64,000 bases of DNA from Competibacter_A sp002352125 (GTDB taxonomy: Bacteria > Pseudomonadota > Gammaproteobacteria > Competibacterales > Competibacteraceae). This document shows positions 17,909 through 27,026 of this stretch, piece after piece; within the stretch, counting starts at the first letter, position 1, and each line of letters starts with the position of its first letter. The stretch covers positions 22,351 through 86,350 of the forward strand of contig DAOROA010000010.1 in NCBI GenBank assembly GCA_035441325.1, in the 5' to 3' direction. A program made the translations under genes and the position numbers. The notes beneath the pieces were generated by a model. It made no database searches. It was not told where the DNA came from and saw only the letters and a program-made list of their open reading frames with translations.

Positions 17909-18346
17909 TTACTGCCAGCTCACCACGTCCTGATTCTCGCCGTCGCCACCGTCGGCATTGTCGGCCCCCAGCGAGTACAGGTCGAAAGCCCCCCCGCTAT
18001 GCTGGCCAGGCGCGCGATATTGGTAGTCGTTGCCCCACGGATCCTTTGGAATCAGGTTCTTGCGCAGATAAGGACCGTTCCAGCGACCGATGCCTCCCGG
18101 TTGCGCGACCAACGCCTGCAACCCTTCGCTCGTAGTGGGATAGCGCCCCACGTCGAGCCGGAACGCGTCGAGCGCGGTGCTGAAATCTTCGATTTGCAGC
18201 TTGGCGGTCTTGGTGTTGGCGCCGCCGAGATATTTCATCACCTGCGGTCCGACCAGCCCGGCCAAAAGACCGAGAATGACCAGCACGACCAGTAGTTCGA
18301 TCAGGGTAAAGCCGCGCGAGCGGCGAACATCATCTCGAAATTCCAT
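17909..18346 (-). CDS. gspG: Type II secretion major pseudopilin GspG
   Basis: The 145-residue major pseudopilin has the leader RRSRG|FTLIELLVVLVILGLLAGLVGPQVM and the conserved GspG body: RLDVGRYPTTSEGLQALV, GPYLRKNLIPKDPWGNDYQY, and the acidic calcium-binding loop near SLGADNADGGDGEN. It polymerises into the periplasmic pseudopilus. The ATG at 18346 has AAGG 9 nt upstream. gspF ends 54 nt before it, the widest gap inside the gsp genes, which may allow extra ribosome loading or an internal promoter. Confidence 0.97.
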   Translation of the reverse strand: MEFRDDVRRSRGFTLIELLVVLVILGLLAGLVGPQVMKYLGGANTKTAKLQIEDFSTALDAFRLDVGRYPTTSEGLQALVAQPGGIGRWNGPYLRKNLIPKDPWGNDYQYRAPGQHSGGAFDLYSLGADNADGGDGENQDVVSWQ

Positions 18347-18400
18347 TCATTCGTACCTTAAAAAACGGAAAAATGGCGCGAGCGGCGATGGCAAGGCTCT

Positions 18401-19621
18401 TTAGAAAGCGAGTTCGTTCAGGCTGAGGATCGCCACCAAGATGGACATGATAATGCCGGCGACAACCACGCCAAGCCCAAGTATCAATACCGGCTCCAAC
18501 AGCGTCAGCAACCGTTTGACGGCGGTCTGCACCTCGCCGTCGTAGGTATCGGCAACCTGCAACAGCATCTCTTGCAACTGGCCGGTCTCTTCGCCGACCC
18601 GGATCATCTGCACCGCCAGCTTGGGAAAATTGCCCGTTTCCAGCAGCGGTTCGGCCAGTCCCCGGCCCGTCTTGGCGTGTTCGGCCACCTCACCCAACGC
18701 TCCGGCCAGGACTTGGTTGCTCAGGGTTTCTCGAACGATCATCAGCGCGTTTAGCAGCGACACGCCATTGCCGAGCAACGTTCCCAAGGTTCGGGACAAC
18801 CGCGCGGTTTCAACCTTGGCGATCAGGTCGCCGAACAACGGCAACCGCAACAACCAGCGGTCCCAGCGAGCACGACTTGCCGGTCGGCTCATTTGTTGGC
18901 GCGCCGCCACGACGATCAATCCGACCACGATCAATCCGGCCCACCAGTAATGCCTGAACCCCTCGCCGAGGGCGATCACGATTTGCGTCGCCAAAGGCAA
19001 TGCCTTGCCGGCATCGGCAAACAGCCGCTGGAACTGCGGTACGACAAACGTCAATAAAATGATGACCGACAGCGCTGCCACCGAAAGCAAAATGATCGGG
19101 TAGATCAAAGCGGAAGTGACCGACTCCCGCAGCGCCTGCGATCGTTCCAAAAACTCGGTCAACCGCTTCAGTACGGTTTCCAGCGCGCCGCCTGCCTCGC
19201 CTGCACGAATCATGTTCAAGTAGAAGCGGGAAAATGTACCTTGCGCTTCCAAGGCGTCGGCCAGCGTCGAACCGCCGCGCACTTTTTCCTGTACCCGCTC
19301 CAGCAAAATTTTGCCCCGTTCGTCTTCGGCGACCCCGATCAGGATGGTCAATGCCCGATCCAACGGCATCCCCGCCCCCAACAAACTAGCCAATTGCTGG
19401 GTCAACAAGGCGACAGCTTTGCGGGATAATGCCCGGCGTTTGCTGAACAACGGCTGACCGACGCCACCGCCCAACAAACCGCCCTTGGCTTCGTTCACGG
19501 ATAGCGGCAACAAACCCCGATCGCGCAGGTGTTCGACGGCAACGTCCACCGATATGGCTTCCAGCTCGTCGCGCAGCACCTCGCCGGCGGCGTCCACCGC
19601 CTCGTAGCGATAGCGAGGCAC
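18401..19621 (-). CDS. gspF: Type II secretion platform protein GspF
   Basis: The 406-residue inner-membrane protein has two homologous cytoplasmic helical domains (about 65-190 and 270-390) and three membrane segments: IILLSVAALSVIILLTFVV, HYWWAGLIVVGLIVVAA and LILGLGVVVAGIIMSILVAIL. Typical signatures are IRAGEAGGALETVLKRL and IRVGEETGQLQEMLLQVADTYD. It anchors GspE and couples ATP hydrolysis to pseudopilus growth. The GTG at 19621 starts one base after the gspE stop. Confidence 0.96.
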   Translation of the reverse strand: MPRYRYEAVDAAGEVLRDELEAISVDVAVEHLRDRGLLPLSVNEAKGGLLGGGVGQPLFSKRRALSRKAVALLTQQLASLLGAGMPLDRALTILIGVAEDERGKILLERVQEKVRGGSTLADALEAQGTFSRFYLNMIRAGEAGGALETVLKRLTEFLERSQALRESVTSALIYPIILLSVAALSVIILLTFVVPQFQRLFADAGKALPLATQIVIALGEGFRHYWWAGLIVVGLIVVAARQQMSRPASRARWDRWLLRLPLFGDLIAKVETARLSRTLGTLLGNGVSLLNALMIVRETLSNQVLAGALGEVAEHAKTGRGLAEPLLETGNFPKLAVQMIRVGEETGQLQEMLLQVADTYDGEVQTAVKRLLTLLEPVLILGLGVVVAGIIMSILVAILSLNELAF

Positions 19622-19622
19622 G

Positions 19623-21329
19623 TTACGCCTCCTGCTCTTGCTGGGTGGTCACCCGCAGCACTTCTTCGATGGTGGTCGAGCCAGCAACCGCCTTACGCAA
19701 TCCGTCTTCGTACATGGTGTCCATACCCTCCTTCTGGGCGGTAGCCTGCAAGTCGCCGGCGTCGGCGTGTTTCAACACCAAACGACGCAGCGGATCGCTC
19801 ATCACCAAAAATTCCATGATGGCCGCTCGACCCCGGTAGCCGGTGCCGCCACAGTGCTCGCAACCGATCGGCTTGTACAAAGTGATGTCGCGCCCATCGG
19901 CGAAGCGGTGCAACCGCATTTCCTCGACCAGCTCTGGTAACGCTTGATACGGCTGTTTACACCGGCTACAGAGCAACCGCACCAGGCGCTGGGCGAGAAT
20001 GCCGTTGATGGTCGAGGTCAGCAGATAATCTTCCACCCCCATATCGAGCAGGCGGGTAACGCTGCCGGCGGCGTCGTTGGTGTGCAGAGTGGACAGCACC
20101 AAGTGACCAGTCAGCGCGGACTGCACGGCGATGCCGGCGGTTTCCAGATCGCGCATTTCGCCGATCATGATTACGTCGGGGTCTTGGCGGACGATGGCGC
20201 GCAGGGCATTGGCGAAGGTTAGGTTGATCTGCGGTTTCACCTGGATCTGGTTGATACCTTCCAACTGGTATTCCACCGGATCCTCAACGGTGAGGATTTT
20301 CCGCTCCGGGGTGTTGATAGTTTGCAGAGCAGTGTACAAGGTAGTGGTCTTGCCGCTACCGGTGGGGCCGGTTACCAAAATGATGCCGTGCGGTAAATGC
20401 AAGATTTCCAGGAATCGCTCCAGAGTGCGGGGGCTGAAACCCAGCATCTCGAAATTCAGTACCACGCTGGCCTTGTCGAGGATACGCATGACCACGCTTT
20501 CGCCCCACAGGGTCGGAACGGTAGATACGCGCAAATCGATTTCCTTGCCCTGCGCCCGCAACTGAATACGGCCATCTTGCGGCAAGCGCCGCTCGGCGAT
20601 GTTCAGCTTGGCCATGATCTTGATGCGGGAGATGACCGCCGCCGACAGCCGCGACGGCGGCGATTCCACCTCGCGTAACACGCCGTCCACCCGATAGCGG
20701 ACCTTGAGCCGGTTCTCGAACGGCTCGATGTGAATATCCGAAGCGCGCGACTCGACCGCACGGGCGATCATCAAGTTGACCAGGCGAATGACCGGCGCTT
20801 CGCTGGCCAGATCCTTGAGGTGCTGGATCTGTTCTTCGTCGGTCAAATCGTCGGCCAAGCCGATAGAATCGACGATCTGGCCCATCGCCGAACGGCCGCT
20901 ACCGTACAGCCGCTCGAAGGCGGCTTCCAGTTCCGACGGCACAGCGACACGCGGCAAGATCGGCTTGCCAGTAACCAACCGTAGCGCCGACAGGACGTAA
21001 TCGTCGGTGGGATTAGCCATCGCCACCACTAGGCCCTGTTCGTCATCGGCCAAGGGGATCACCCGCGATTCCTTGAGAAATCGCGCGGAAATCGCCCCGT
21101 TGGTCGCCGGCATCTCGGGATAGTCGCCCGGTTTGATTAGCGGCAAATCCAAGCGCGCGGCGACCGCCTCGGCCAAGTCGCGCTCCGATACCAAACCGAG
21201 TTTGACCAGCAGTGTATCCAGATTCTCGCCGGTGCTGTCTTGCACGCGCCGGGCGCGCTGCAGGTCGGCATCAGCCAGCTTCTGGTGCTCGACCAGCAAT
21301 TCGCCTAGATCAACGGCCATGGAGGGCAA
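19623..21329 (-). CDS. gspE: Type II secretion ATPase GspE
   Basis: The 568-residue cytoplasmic ATPase has an N1E-like domain, a Walker A (GPTGSGKTT, 321-329), the Asp box TVEDPVEYQ, Walker B DPDVIMIGEMRD and the His box HLVLSTLHTND. The zinc-binding CSRC and CEHC pairs distinguish it from PilT. It hydrolyses ATP to drive pseudopilus extension. The first ATG (21329) overlaps the end of rfbD by 20 nt; a second at 21320 is equally possible. The overlap with a sugar-biosynthesis gene is unusual and suggests a shared transcript. Confidence 0.96.
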   Translation of the reverse strand: MPSMAVDLGELLVEHQKLADADLQRARRVQDSTGENLDTLLVKLGLVSERDLAEAVAARLDLPLIKPGDYPEMPATNGAISARFLKESRVIPLADDEQGLVVAMANPTDDYVLSALRLVTGKPILPRVAVPSELEAAFERLYGSGRSAMGQIVDSIGLADDLTDEEQIQHLKDLASEAPVIRLVNLMIARAVESRASDIHIEPFENRLKVRYRVDGVLREVESPPSRLSAAVISRIKIMAKLNIAERRLPQDGRIQLRAQGKEIDLRVSTVPTLWGESVVMRILDKASVVLNFEMLGFSPRTLERFLEILHLPHGIILVTGPTGSGKTTTLYTALQTINTPERKILTVEDPVEYQLEGINQIQVKPQINLTFANALRAIVRQDPDVIMIGEMRDLETAGIAVQSALTGHLVLSTLHTNDAAGSVTRLLDMGVEDYLLTSTINGILAQRLVRLLCSRCKQPYQALPELVEEMRLHRFADGRDITLYKPIGCEHCGGTGYRGRAAIMEFLVMSDPLRRLVLKHADAGDLQATAQKEGMDTMYEDGLRKAVAGSTTIEEVLRVTTQQEQEA

Positions 21330-22197
21330 ACAGCATAGTGGCCAAACCTTCGCGCCACGAAGCCGGACGAATACCGAAACGGGCGGCCAATCGAGCGCAG
21401 TCCAACACCGAATTAGTAGGGCGTACGGCTGGGGTGGGATAGTCGGCGGTAGTAATAGCGGTCACGGTGCGGACTTTCAGCTTTTCGTCCATCTCCGCCT
21501 TTTCGACAATGGCGCTGGCGAAACCGTGCCAAGTGGTGGCTGGCTCGCCGCAATAATGATAGATACCCCACGCATTGTTGGCGTCGATCTCGCCGACCCG
21601 TCCCGCCAATTCCAGCAGGACATCGGCGATATCTCCGGCATAGGTCGGACAACCATGCTGATCGGCGACCACGCGCAACTCCTCGCGCTCTTGCGCCAAG
21701 CGCAGGATGGTCTTGACGAAGTTGTGGCCGTGGATGCCGAACACCCAACTCACCCGCAAGATCAGGTGCCTGGGCAACAATCGACGTACCGCCTCGTCGC
21801 CTTCCCATTTGCTTTGACCGTACACACCCAGCGGGGCCGCTGGATCATCTTCCGTGTAGGGATCGATCTTGGTTCCATCGAACACGTAATCGGTGGAAAT
21901 ATGCAGCAGCGGGATACCGAGCCGGGCGCAAGCGGTGGCCAAGTGGACGGGACCGTCGCGGTTGACGGCGAACGCCCGTTCGGCCTCCTGCTCTGCCTTG
22001 TCCACGGCGGTGTAGGCCGCCGCGTTGATGACGGCATTCACTCCGCCGCTAGCCGCTAGCACGCGATCCACGGCAGCAGCATCGGTAATGTCCAACTGGT
22101 CCACGTCCCAAGCCAGCACCTCGTGGCCGAACATCGGTGCACGGCGAGTCAATTCCCAACCAACCTGCCCCTTGGCGCCAACGATCGCAAGACGCAC
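21310..22197 (-). CDS. rfbD: dTDP-4-dehydrorhamnose reductase
   Basis: This is the last step of dTDP-L-rhamnose synthesis, reducing dTDP-4-keto-rhamnose with NAD(P)H. The 295-residue SDR protein has the Rossmann motif GAKGQVGWEL, the segment AAYTAVDKAEQE, STDYVFDG and the catalytic YGQSKWEGD. A GTG at 22197 starts 3 nt after the rfbC stop. It supplies L-rhamnose for surface glycans, perhaps those exported by Wzm/Wzt. Its 3' end overlaps gspE. Confidence 0.95.
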   Translation of the reverse strand: MRLAIVGAKGQVGWELTRRAPMFGHEVLAWDVDQLDITDAAAVDRVLAASGGVNAVINAAAYTAVDKAEQEAERAFAVNRDGPVHLATACARLGIPLLHISTDYVFDGTKIDPYTEDDPAAPLGVYGQSKWEGDEAVRRLLPRHLILRVSWVFGIHGHNFVKTILRLAQEREELRVVADQHGCPTYAGDIADVLLELAGRVGEIDANNAWGIYHYCGEPATTWHGFASAIVEKAEMDEKLKVRTVTAITTADYPTPAVRPTNSVLDCARLAARFGIRPASWREGLATMLFALHGR

Positions 22198-22200
22198 CGT

Positions 22201-22758
22201 TCAGCCCTCGTAAGCCGGTAATTTTTCGGGGATCTGCGTAGCCAGCCGAGGATTCTCCCGATCCTTGGCCGACAGGGCTACATCCCGCAGCGGCCAGTCG
22301 ATGCCGATATCCGGGTCGTCCCAGGCAATGCCACATTCCGAAGCCGGATGGTAGTAGTCGGTGCATTTGTAGAAGAAATCCGCTTCCTCCGACAGCACGC
22401 AGAATCCGTGAGCAAATCCGGGCGGAATATATAACTGGCGATGGTCCACATCGTCCAGCACGCAGCCGTACCAGCGCCCGAACGTCGGCGAACCGCGCCG
22501 GATATCTACGGCCACATCGAACACCGCGCCGCGCGTCACCCACACCAGCTTGCCTTGCGGTTGCGTCATTTGGTAATGCAAGCCGCGCAACACACCACGT
22601 CGCGATCGAGAGTGGTTATCCTGGACAAAACGCTCCGGCATACCAGCCTCATGGTAGCGCGCCGCCTGCCACGTCTCCATGAAAAAGCCGCGCGCATCGC
22701 CGAACACCTTCGGTTCCAGTAGCAGTACGCCAGGCAACTCCGTCACCATGAACTTCAT
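22201..22758 (-). CDS. rfbC: dTDP-4-dehydrorhamnose 3,5-epimerase
   Basis: This cupin epimerase converts dTDP-4-keto-6-deoxyglucose to the rhamnose isomer. The 185-residue protein has FVQDNHSRSRRGVLRGLHYQ with the catalytic His, and PPGFAHGFCVLSE. I chose the ATG at 22758, which overlaps the rfbA stop by 4 nt; a longer frame lacks the family N-terminus MKFMVTELPGVLLLEPKVFGD. It sits between rfbA and rfbD in one translationally coupled unit. Confidence 0.96.
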   Translation of the reverse strand: MKFMVTELPGVLLLEPKVFGDARGFFMETWQAARYHEAGMPERFVQDNHSRSRRGVLRGLHYQMTQPQGKLVWVTRGAVFDVAVDIRRGSPTFGRWYGCVLDDVDHRQLYIPPGFAHGFCVLSEEADFFYKCTDYYHPASECGIAWDDPDIGIDWPLRDVALSAKDRENPRLATQIPEKLPAYEG

Positions 22759-23639
22759 TGAGCGATTCTCCGCTCCAACAGTTCCACTAGATATTGACCG
22801 TAGCCGCTCTTGGCCAGCGATTCCGCGAGCCGCACCAATTGGCCGTCGTCGATAAAATTCATCCGCCAAGCCACTTCCTCGGGACAAGCGACCTTCAAAC
22901 CCTGCCGTTGTTCCACCACCTGCACGAAATGGGCGGCGGCTAACAGCGACTCGTGGGTGCCGGTATCCAGCCAAGCGTAACCGCGCCCCAGCAACTCGAC
23001 ATTCAATTCGCCGCGTTCCAGATAGACCCGGTTGACGTCGGTAATTTCCAGCTCACCGCGCGCCGAGGGGCGAATATTTTTGGCGACGTTCACTACGTCG
23101 TTGTCGTAAAAGTACAGGCCGGTCACAGCGTAGTGGGATTTTGGCGCTTTCGGTTTTTCTTCGATATCCTTCGCCCGGCCCTGATCGTCGAAGCTGACCA
23201 CGCCGTAGCGTTCCGGATCGCGCACGTAATAGCCGAACACGGTCGCGCCCCGCTGGCGGGCAGCGGCCCGGCGCAACACCGCCGACAAACCCTGACCATA
23301 ATAAATGTTGTCGCCGAGAATCAGACAAGCCGGATCGGCGCCGATGAAGTTTTCGCCGATCAGAAACGCTTGCGCCAATCCATCCGGACTCGGCTGGACC
23401 GCGTACTGGAAGTTAATACCCCACCGGCTGCCGTCACCCAGCAAGGTCTGATACGCTTCCTGATCGCGAGGCGTGGTGATGATGAGGATGTCTCGAATCG
23501 CCGCCAGCATCAAGGTAGCGACCGGGTAGTAGATCATCGGCTTGTCGTAGATCGGCATGAGCTGCTTGCTGACCGAAACCGTCAGCGGGTGCAGCCGGGT
23601 GCCGGAACCGCCGGCGAGAATGATGCCCTTGTAGGCCAT
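22755..23639 (-). CDS. rfbA: Glucose-1-phosphate thymidylyltransferase
   Basis: This enzyme makes dTDP-glucose from dTTP and glucose-1-phosphate, the first step to dTDP-rhamnose. The 294-residue protein has the nucleotidyltransferase signature GGSGTRLHPLTVSVSKQL and DKPMIYYP, then LGDNIYYGQGL and EKPKAPKSHYAVTGLYFYD, with TGTHESLLAA near the end. It is 46 nt after glmS. The usual partner rfbB (dTDP-glucose 4,6-dehydratase) is not in this window. Confidence 0.97.
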   Translation of the reverse strand: MAYKGIILAGGSGTRLHPLTVSVSKQLMPIYDKPMIYYPVATLMLAAIRDILIITTPRDQEAYQTLLGDGSRWGINFQYAVQPSPDGLAQAFLIGENFIGADPACLILGDNIYYGQGLSAVLRRAAARQRGATVFGYYVRDPERYGVVSFDDQGRAKDIEEKPKAPKSHYAVTGLYFYDNDVVNVAKNIRPSARGELEITDVNRVYLERGELNVELLGRGYAWLDTGTHESLLAAAHFVQVVEQRQGLKVACPEEVAWRMNFIDDGQLVRLAESLAKSGYGQYLVELLERRIAQ

Positions 23640-23685
23640 TCGTTTTCTGTATCGTGGTATGGGTTGGAGAAAAAGCGGAAGCGCC

Positions 23686-25524
23686 CTACTCTACCGTGAC
23701 CGACTTGGCTAAGTTTCGTGGCTGATCCACATCGGTACCCTTGAGGATAGCGACGTGGTAGGCCAACAATTGCAGCGGCACGGTGAACACGATAGGCGCG
23801 ATGGATTCGGGCACCGCGCCCAGCGACAGAACATGAGTGCTGACGCCACTGAGATGGGTGTCCACTTCGCTGTCGGCGAACAGGAACAATTCGCCGCCGC
23901 GCGCCCGAACCTCCTGAAGATTGGAAAGGACCTTCTCCAACAAACCGTCCTTGGGCAGCACGCAGACCACCGGCATGTCGGCGTCCACCAGCGCCAGCGG
24001 GCCATGCTTGAGTTCGCCCGCCGGATACGCTTCGGCGTGAATATAGGAAATTTCCTTGAACTTGAGCGCTCCTTCCATGGCGATCGGGTACTGCGTGCCG
24101 CGTCCTAGAAACAAAGCATGATGTTTTTCGGCGAACGACTCGGCCAGCTTTTCGATGGCGTCGTTCAAGGACAGCGCTTTTTCCAAGGCGCGAGGCAGCA
24201 GCTCCAAATCTCGCGCCAGCATCGCCGCATCGCTTTCGCTCAAGCCGCGTTGCCGGCCCAGCATCAGCGCCAACAACCGCAAAGCCACCAACTGGGTGGT
24301 GAAGGCTTTGGTGGACGCCACGCCGATTTCCCGGCCGGCACGGGTCAACAGCGCCAAGGCCGATTCGCGCACCAGCGAGCTTTCGGCGACGTTGCAAATG
24401 GTCAGGGTCGACAGATAACCGCGCTCCTTGGCCGTGCGCAACGCAGCCAGGGTATCGGCGGTTTCCCCCGACTGCGAAATACTGACGAACAAGGTACCGG
24501 GCGGCGTCACACCGTGGCGATACCGATACTCGCTGGCCACTTCGACCGTGCAGGGTACGCCTAGATTCTCCAGCCAGTAGCGGGCGACCAAACCGGCGTG
24601 ATAGCTGGTGCCGCAGGCGACGATGTGAACACCTTGCACTTGCCCGAACAACTGGCCCGCTTCCGCCCCGAAGCTGTCTTCCAGCAATCGGCCTTGATGG
24701 ACGCGACCTTCCAGGGTTTCGGCGACGACGGCCGGCTGCTCGAAGATTTCCTTCAGCATGAAATGGCGATAGCCGCTCTTGCCTGCGGCAGCGCCCATTT
24801 GGCCGGAATAGGACAATGGCCGTTCGACCGCCCGTCCCTCCCGGTCGTAAATGGTGAAGCGTTCCCGCTGGACCTCGGCGACATCGCCTTCTTCCAGAAA
24901 CACGAAGCTCTGCGTCACCGGCGCCAGCGCGAATACGTCCGACGCGATGAAATGCTCCTCAATGCCGACGCCCAGCACCAGCGGACTGCCGGCGCGAGCC
25001 GCGATCATCCGATTTGGATCCTCGCGGCAAATCACGCCCAGGCTGTAGGCACCGGTCAACTGGGCGACGCTCTGGCGCACGGCCGCCAGCAAATCGCCGC
25101 CGTTTTCCCGCAGGTGCCGGTCGATCAAGTGGGCGACCACTTCGGTGTCGGTATCGGACGTAAATTGATAGCCGGCGGCGATCAGTTTCGCCTTGAGCTC
25201 TTGGTAGTTCTCGATGATGCCGTTGTGCACCACCGCCACCGACTCGCCGCTGACGTGCGGATGCGCGTTGCGCTCGGAGGGTTCGCCGTGGGTGGCCCAG
25301 CGGGTGTGGGCGAGACCGAGCGGTCCGCGCACCGGTTCTTGCCGCAAGCGATCCGTCAACGCCTGGACCTTGCCGACCGTGCGCACCCGATGCAGCCGGT
25401 CGTCACGGTTATCCACGGTCACGATCCCGGCCGAATCGTAACCACGGTATTCCAACCGCCGCAGTCCTTCTAGCAGGATGGGCGTGACGTTGCGTTCGGC
25501 GATGGCGCCCACGATTCCACACAT
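23686..25524 (-). CDS. glmS: Glutamine-fructose-6-phosphate aminotransferase (isomerizing)
   Basis: This enzyme makes glucosamine-6-phosphate from fructose-6-phosphate and glutamine for peptidoglycan and LPS. The 612-residue protein begins MCGIVGAIAERN, where Cys2 becomes the catalytic N-terminal nucleophile. That fixes the start at 25524; a longer frame adds 13 residues and would destroy the active site. Glutaminase motifs include LAHTRWATHGEPSERNAHPH. Two SIS domains follow, with CGTSYHAGLV and SQSGETADTLAALR. The C-terminus NLAKSVTVE is canonical. The 145-nt upstream leader shows no riboswitch-ribozyme features that I could recognise. Confidence 0.97.
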   Translation of the reverse strand: MCGIVGAIAERNVTPILLEGLRRLEYRGYDSAGIVTVDNRDDRLHRVRTVGKVQALTDRLRQEPVRGPLGLAHTRWATHGEPSERNAHPHVSGESVAVVHNGIIENYQELKAKLIAAGYQFTSDTDTEVVAHLIDRHLRENGGDLLAAVRQSVAQLTGAYSLGVICREDPNRMIAARAGSPLVLGVGIEEHFIASDVFALAPVTQSFVFLEEGDVAEVQRERFTIYDREGRAVERPLSYSGQMGAAAGKSGYRHFMLKEIFEQPAVVAETLEGRVHQGRLLEDSFGAEAGQLFGQVQGVHIVACGTSYHAGLVARYWLENLGVPCTVEVASEYRYRHGVTPPGTLFVSISQSGETADTLAALRTAKERGYLSTLTICNVAESSLVRESALALLTRAGREIGVASTKAFTTQLVALRLLALMLGRQRGLSESDAAMLARDLELLPRALEKALSLNDAIEKLAESFAEKHHALFLGRGTQYPIAMEGALKFKEISYIHAEAYPAGELKHGPLALVDADMPVVCVLPKDGLLEKVLSNLQEVRARGGELFLFADSEVDTHLSGVSTHVLSLGAVPESIAPIVFTVPLQLLAYHVAILKGTDVDQPRNLAKSVTVE

Positions 25525-25669
25525 GGCGATTTCCAACCCGGTCTTTTTTAGGAAAATACCCAAGCCAATCTAGTATTCAGATTAGCGGCTTATCGGTCGG
25601 GGAACAAGCGATTCCCTTTTCCATAGCGCTTCTCTCCAGTGGAAAAAGCGCGCACGCGGGGCGATAAAC

Positions 25670-26941
25670 TCAATATTCCCGCACGAGTTTTCGAGTGTGG
25701 CGAGCGATGACCAGCTCTTCGTTGGTAGGCAACACCCACACCGCCACCCGGCTGGCCGGTGCGCTGATCCGGCTGCGATGCCCGGCGTTGGCGGCAGCGT
25801 CCAATTCGATACCCAGCCAAGTCGACCGGGCGCAGACCTGCTCGCGCACCGCCGCCGCATGCTCGCCGATGCCACCAGTGAACACCAGCGCATCCAACCC
25901 GCCCAGCGCCGCCGCCAGCGAACCGAGTTCGCGGGCGATCCGATAGGTAAAGTAATCGACCGCCAGCTTGGCGTTGGGATCGCTGCTAGCCAATAGTTCG
26001 CGCATGTCGTTACTGATGCCCGACAAACCCAGCAGACCAGACTGTTTGTAGAGCAGATTGTTCAAATCTCGGGCACCCATGCCGTGTTGCTCGATCAGAT
26101 AGAGCAGCACGCCAGGATCCAACGAACCGCTGCGGGTGCCCATCGGCAAGCCCTCCACAGCGGTGAAGCCCATGGTGCTGGCCATGCTCCGGCCATCGCG
26201 CATGGCGCACATGCTGGCGCCGTTGCCCAGATGAGCGACCACGACCCGGCCGGTGGTCGATGTGCCCACGACTTCGGCCAGTGCGCCGGCGATGTATTCG
26301 TAAGACAGGCCATGAAAGCCGTAGCGTTGCACGCCTTCCCTACGGTAAACCAACGGCAAAGCGAACAAACGAGCCAGTTCCGGCTGACCGTAATGGAAAG
26401 CCGTGTCGAAACAACCGACTTGCGGCAAGTCCGGCCGCACGGCGGTCAGGGCGCGGATACCGGCCAGATTGTGCGGCTGATGCAACGGTGCCAGCGGCAC
26501 GAAAGTTTCCAGCCGCGCCATGATCTCCGGCGTCAACCGCTGCGGGTCGCTGAACTCCTTGCCGCCGTGCACCACCCGATGACCCGCCGCGATTATTTCG
26601 GGCAGGTCCGGCGTTTTTCCGAGCCAGTCCAGCAGATCGCGCAGCGCCGCTTGATGGTCGTAAACCTCGCCATCCGCTGGCGACGGCTGGCCATCGTTGG
26701 CTCGCCGGCGGTGGTTCGGTCCCTGCTTTCGGTAACTGCCCCCAGCCGGCGGCGTTGGTCGGACATCGGTCAACACCCGCCCGTCATGATCGAAGGCTTT
26801 GAAGCGCGGGTTTTCCTCGCCGATGTTCTCCTGCAAACCTCGACAGACCAACGCCAAATCACCGCTATCTGCCGGCAAGGCGAATACCGAGAATTTGATG
26901 CTCGACGAGCCGGCATTGATCACCAGCAAACCTTGCGACAT
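25670..26941 (-). CDS. ackA: Acetate kinase
   Basis: This enzyme interconverts acetate plus ATP and acetyl phosphate plus ADP. The 423-residue protein has the first phosphate loop LVINAGSSSIKFSVF, AAGHRVVHGG, VVVAHLGNGASMCAMRDG and MGTRSGSLDPG. The ATG at 26941 follows AAGGTG closely; an upstream alternative adds five residues. It is slightly longer than usual because of a Pro/Arg-rich insert near residues 68-95 (PPAGGSYRKQGPNHRRRAND). No pta gene lies beside it. It sits between galU and glmS without overlaps, so it may have its own promoter. Confidence 0.95.
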   Translation of the reverse strand: MSQGLLVINAGSSSIKFSVFALPADSGDLALVCRGLQENIGEENPRFKAFDHDGRVLTDVRPTPPAGGSYRKQGPNHRRRANDGQPSPADGEVYDHQAALRDLLDWLGKTPDLPEIIAAGHRVVHGGKEFSDPQRLTPEIMARLETFVPLAPLHQPHNLAGIRALTAVRPDLPQVGCFDTAFHYGQPELARLFALPLVYRREGVQRYGFHGLSYEYIAGALAEVVGTSTTGRVVVAHLGNGASMCAMRDGRSMASTMGFTAVEGLPMGTRSGSLDPGVLLYLIEQHGMGARDLNNLLYKQSGLLGLSGISNDMRELLASSDPNAKLAVDYFTYRIARELGSLAAALGGLDALVFTGGIGEHAAAVREQVCARSTWLGIELDAAANAGHRSRISAPASRVAVWVLPTNEELVIARHTRKLVREY

Positions 26942-27026
26942 CACCTTACTCCTCATCGTCGTCTATCGGGACTGGCGGAATTGACGGAGTTCGATAGCGC
27001 CCGCCGTTTAGTGGGATACCGCGAGG

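Noticed and set aside
21133..22059. 308-codon plus-strand frame opposite gspE and rfbD
   Set aside because: Both sense genes are unmistakable, and the antisense protein has no recognisable domain.
24598..25473. 291-codon plus-strand frame opposite glmS
   Set aside because: Shadow of a strongly conserved enzyme; no ribosome site or motif.
23686..25669. glmS ribozyme riboswitch in the leader
   Set aside because: The 145-nt leader shows no recognisable glmS ribozyme core; the element is mainly a Gram-positive feature.
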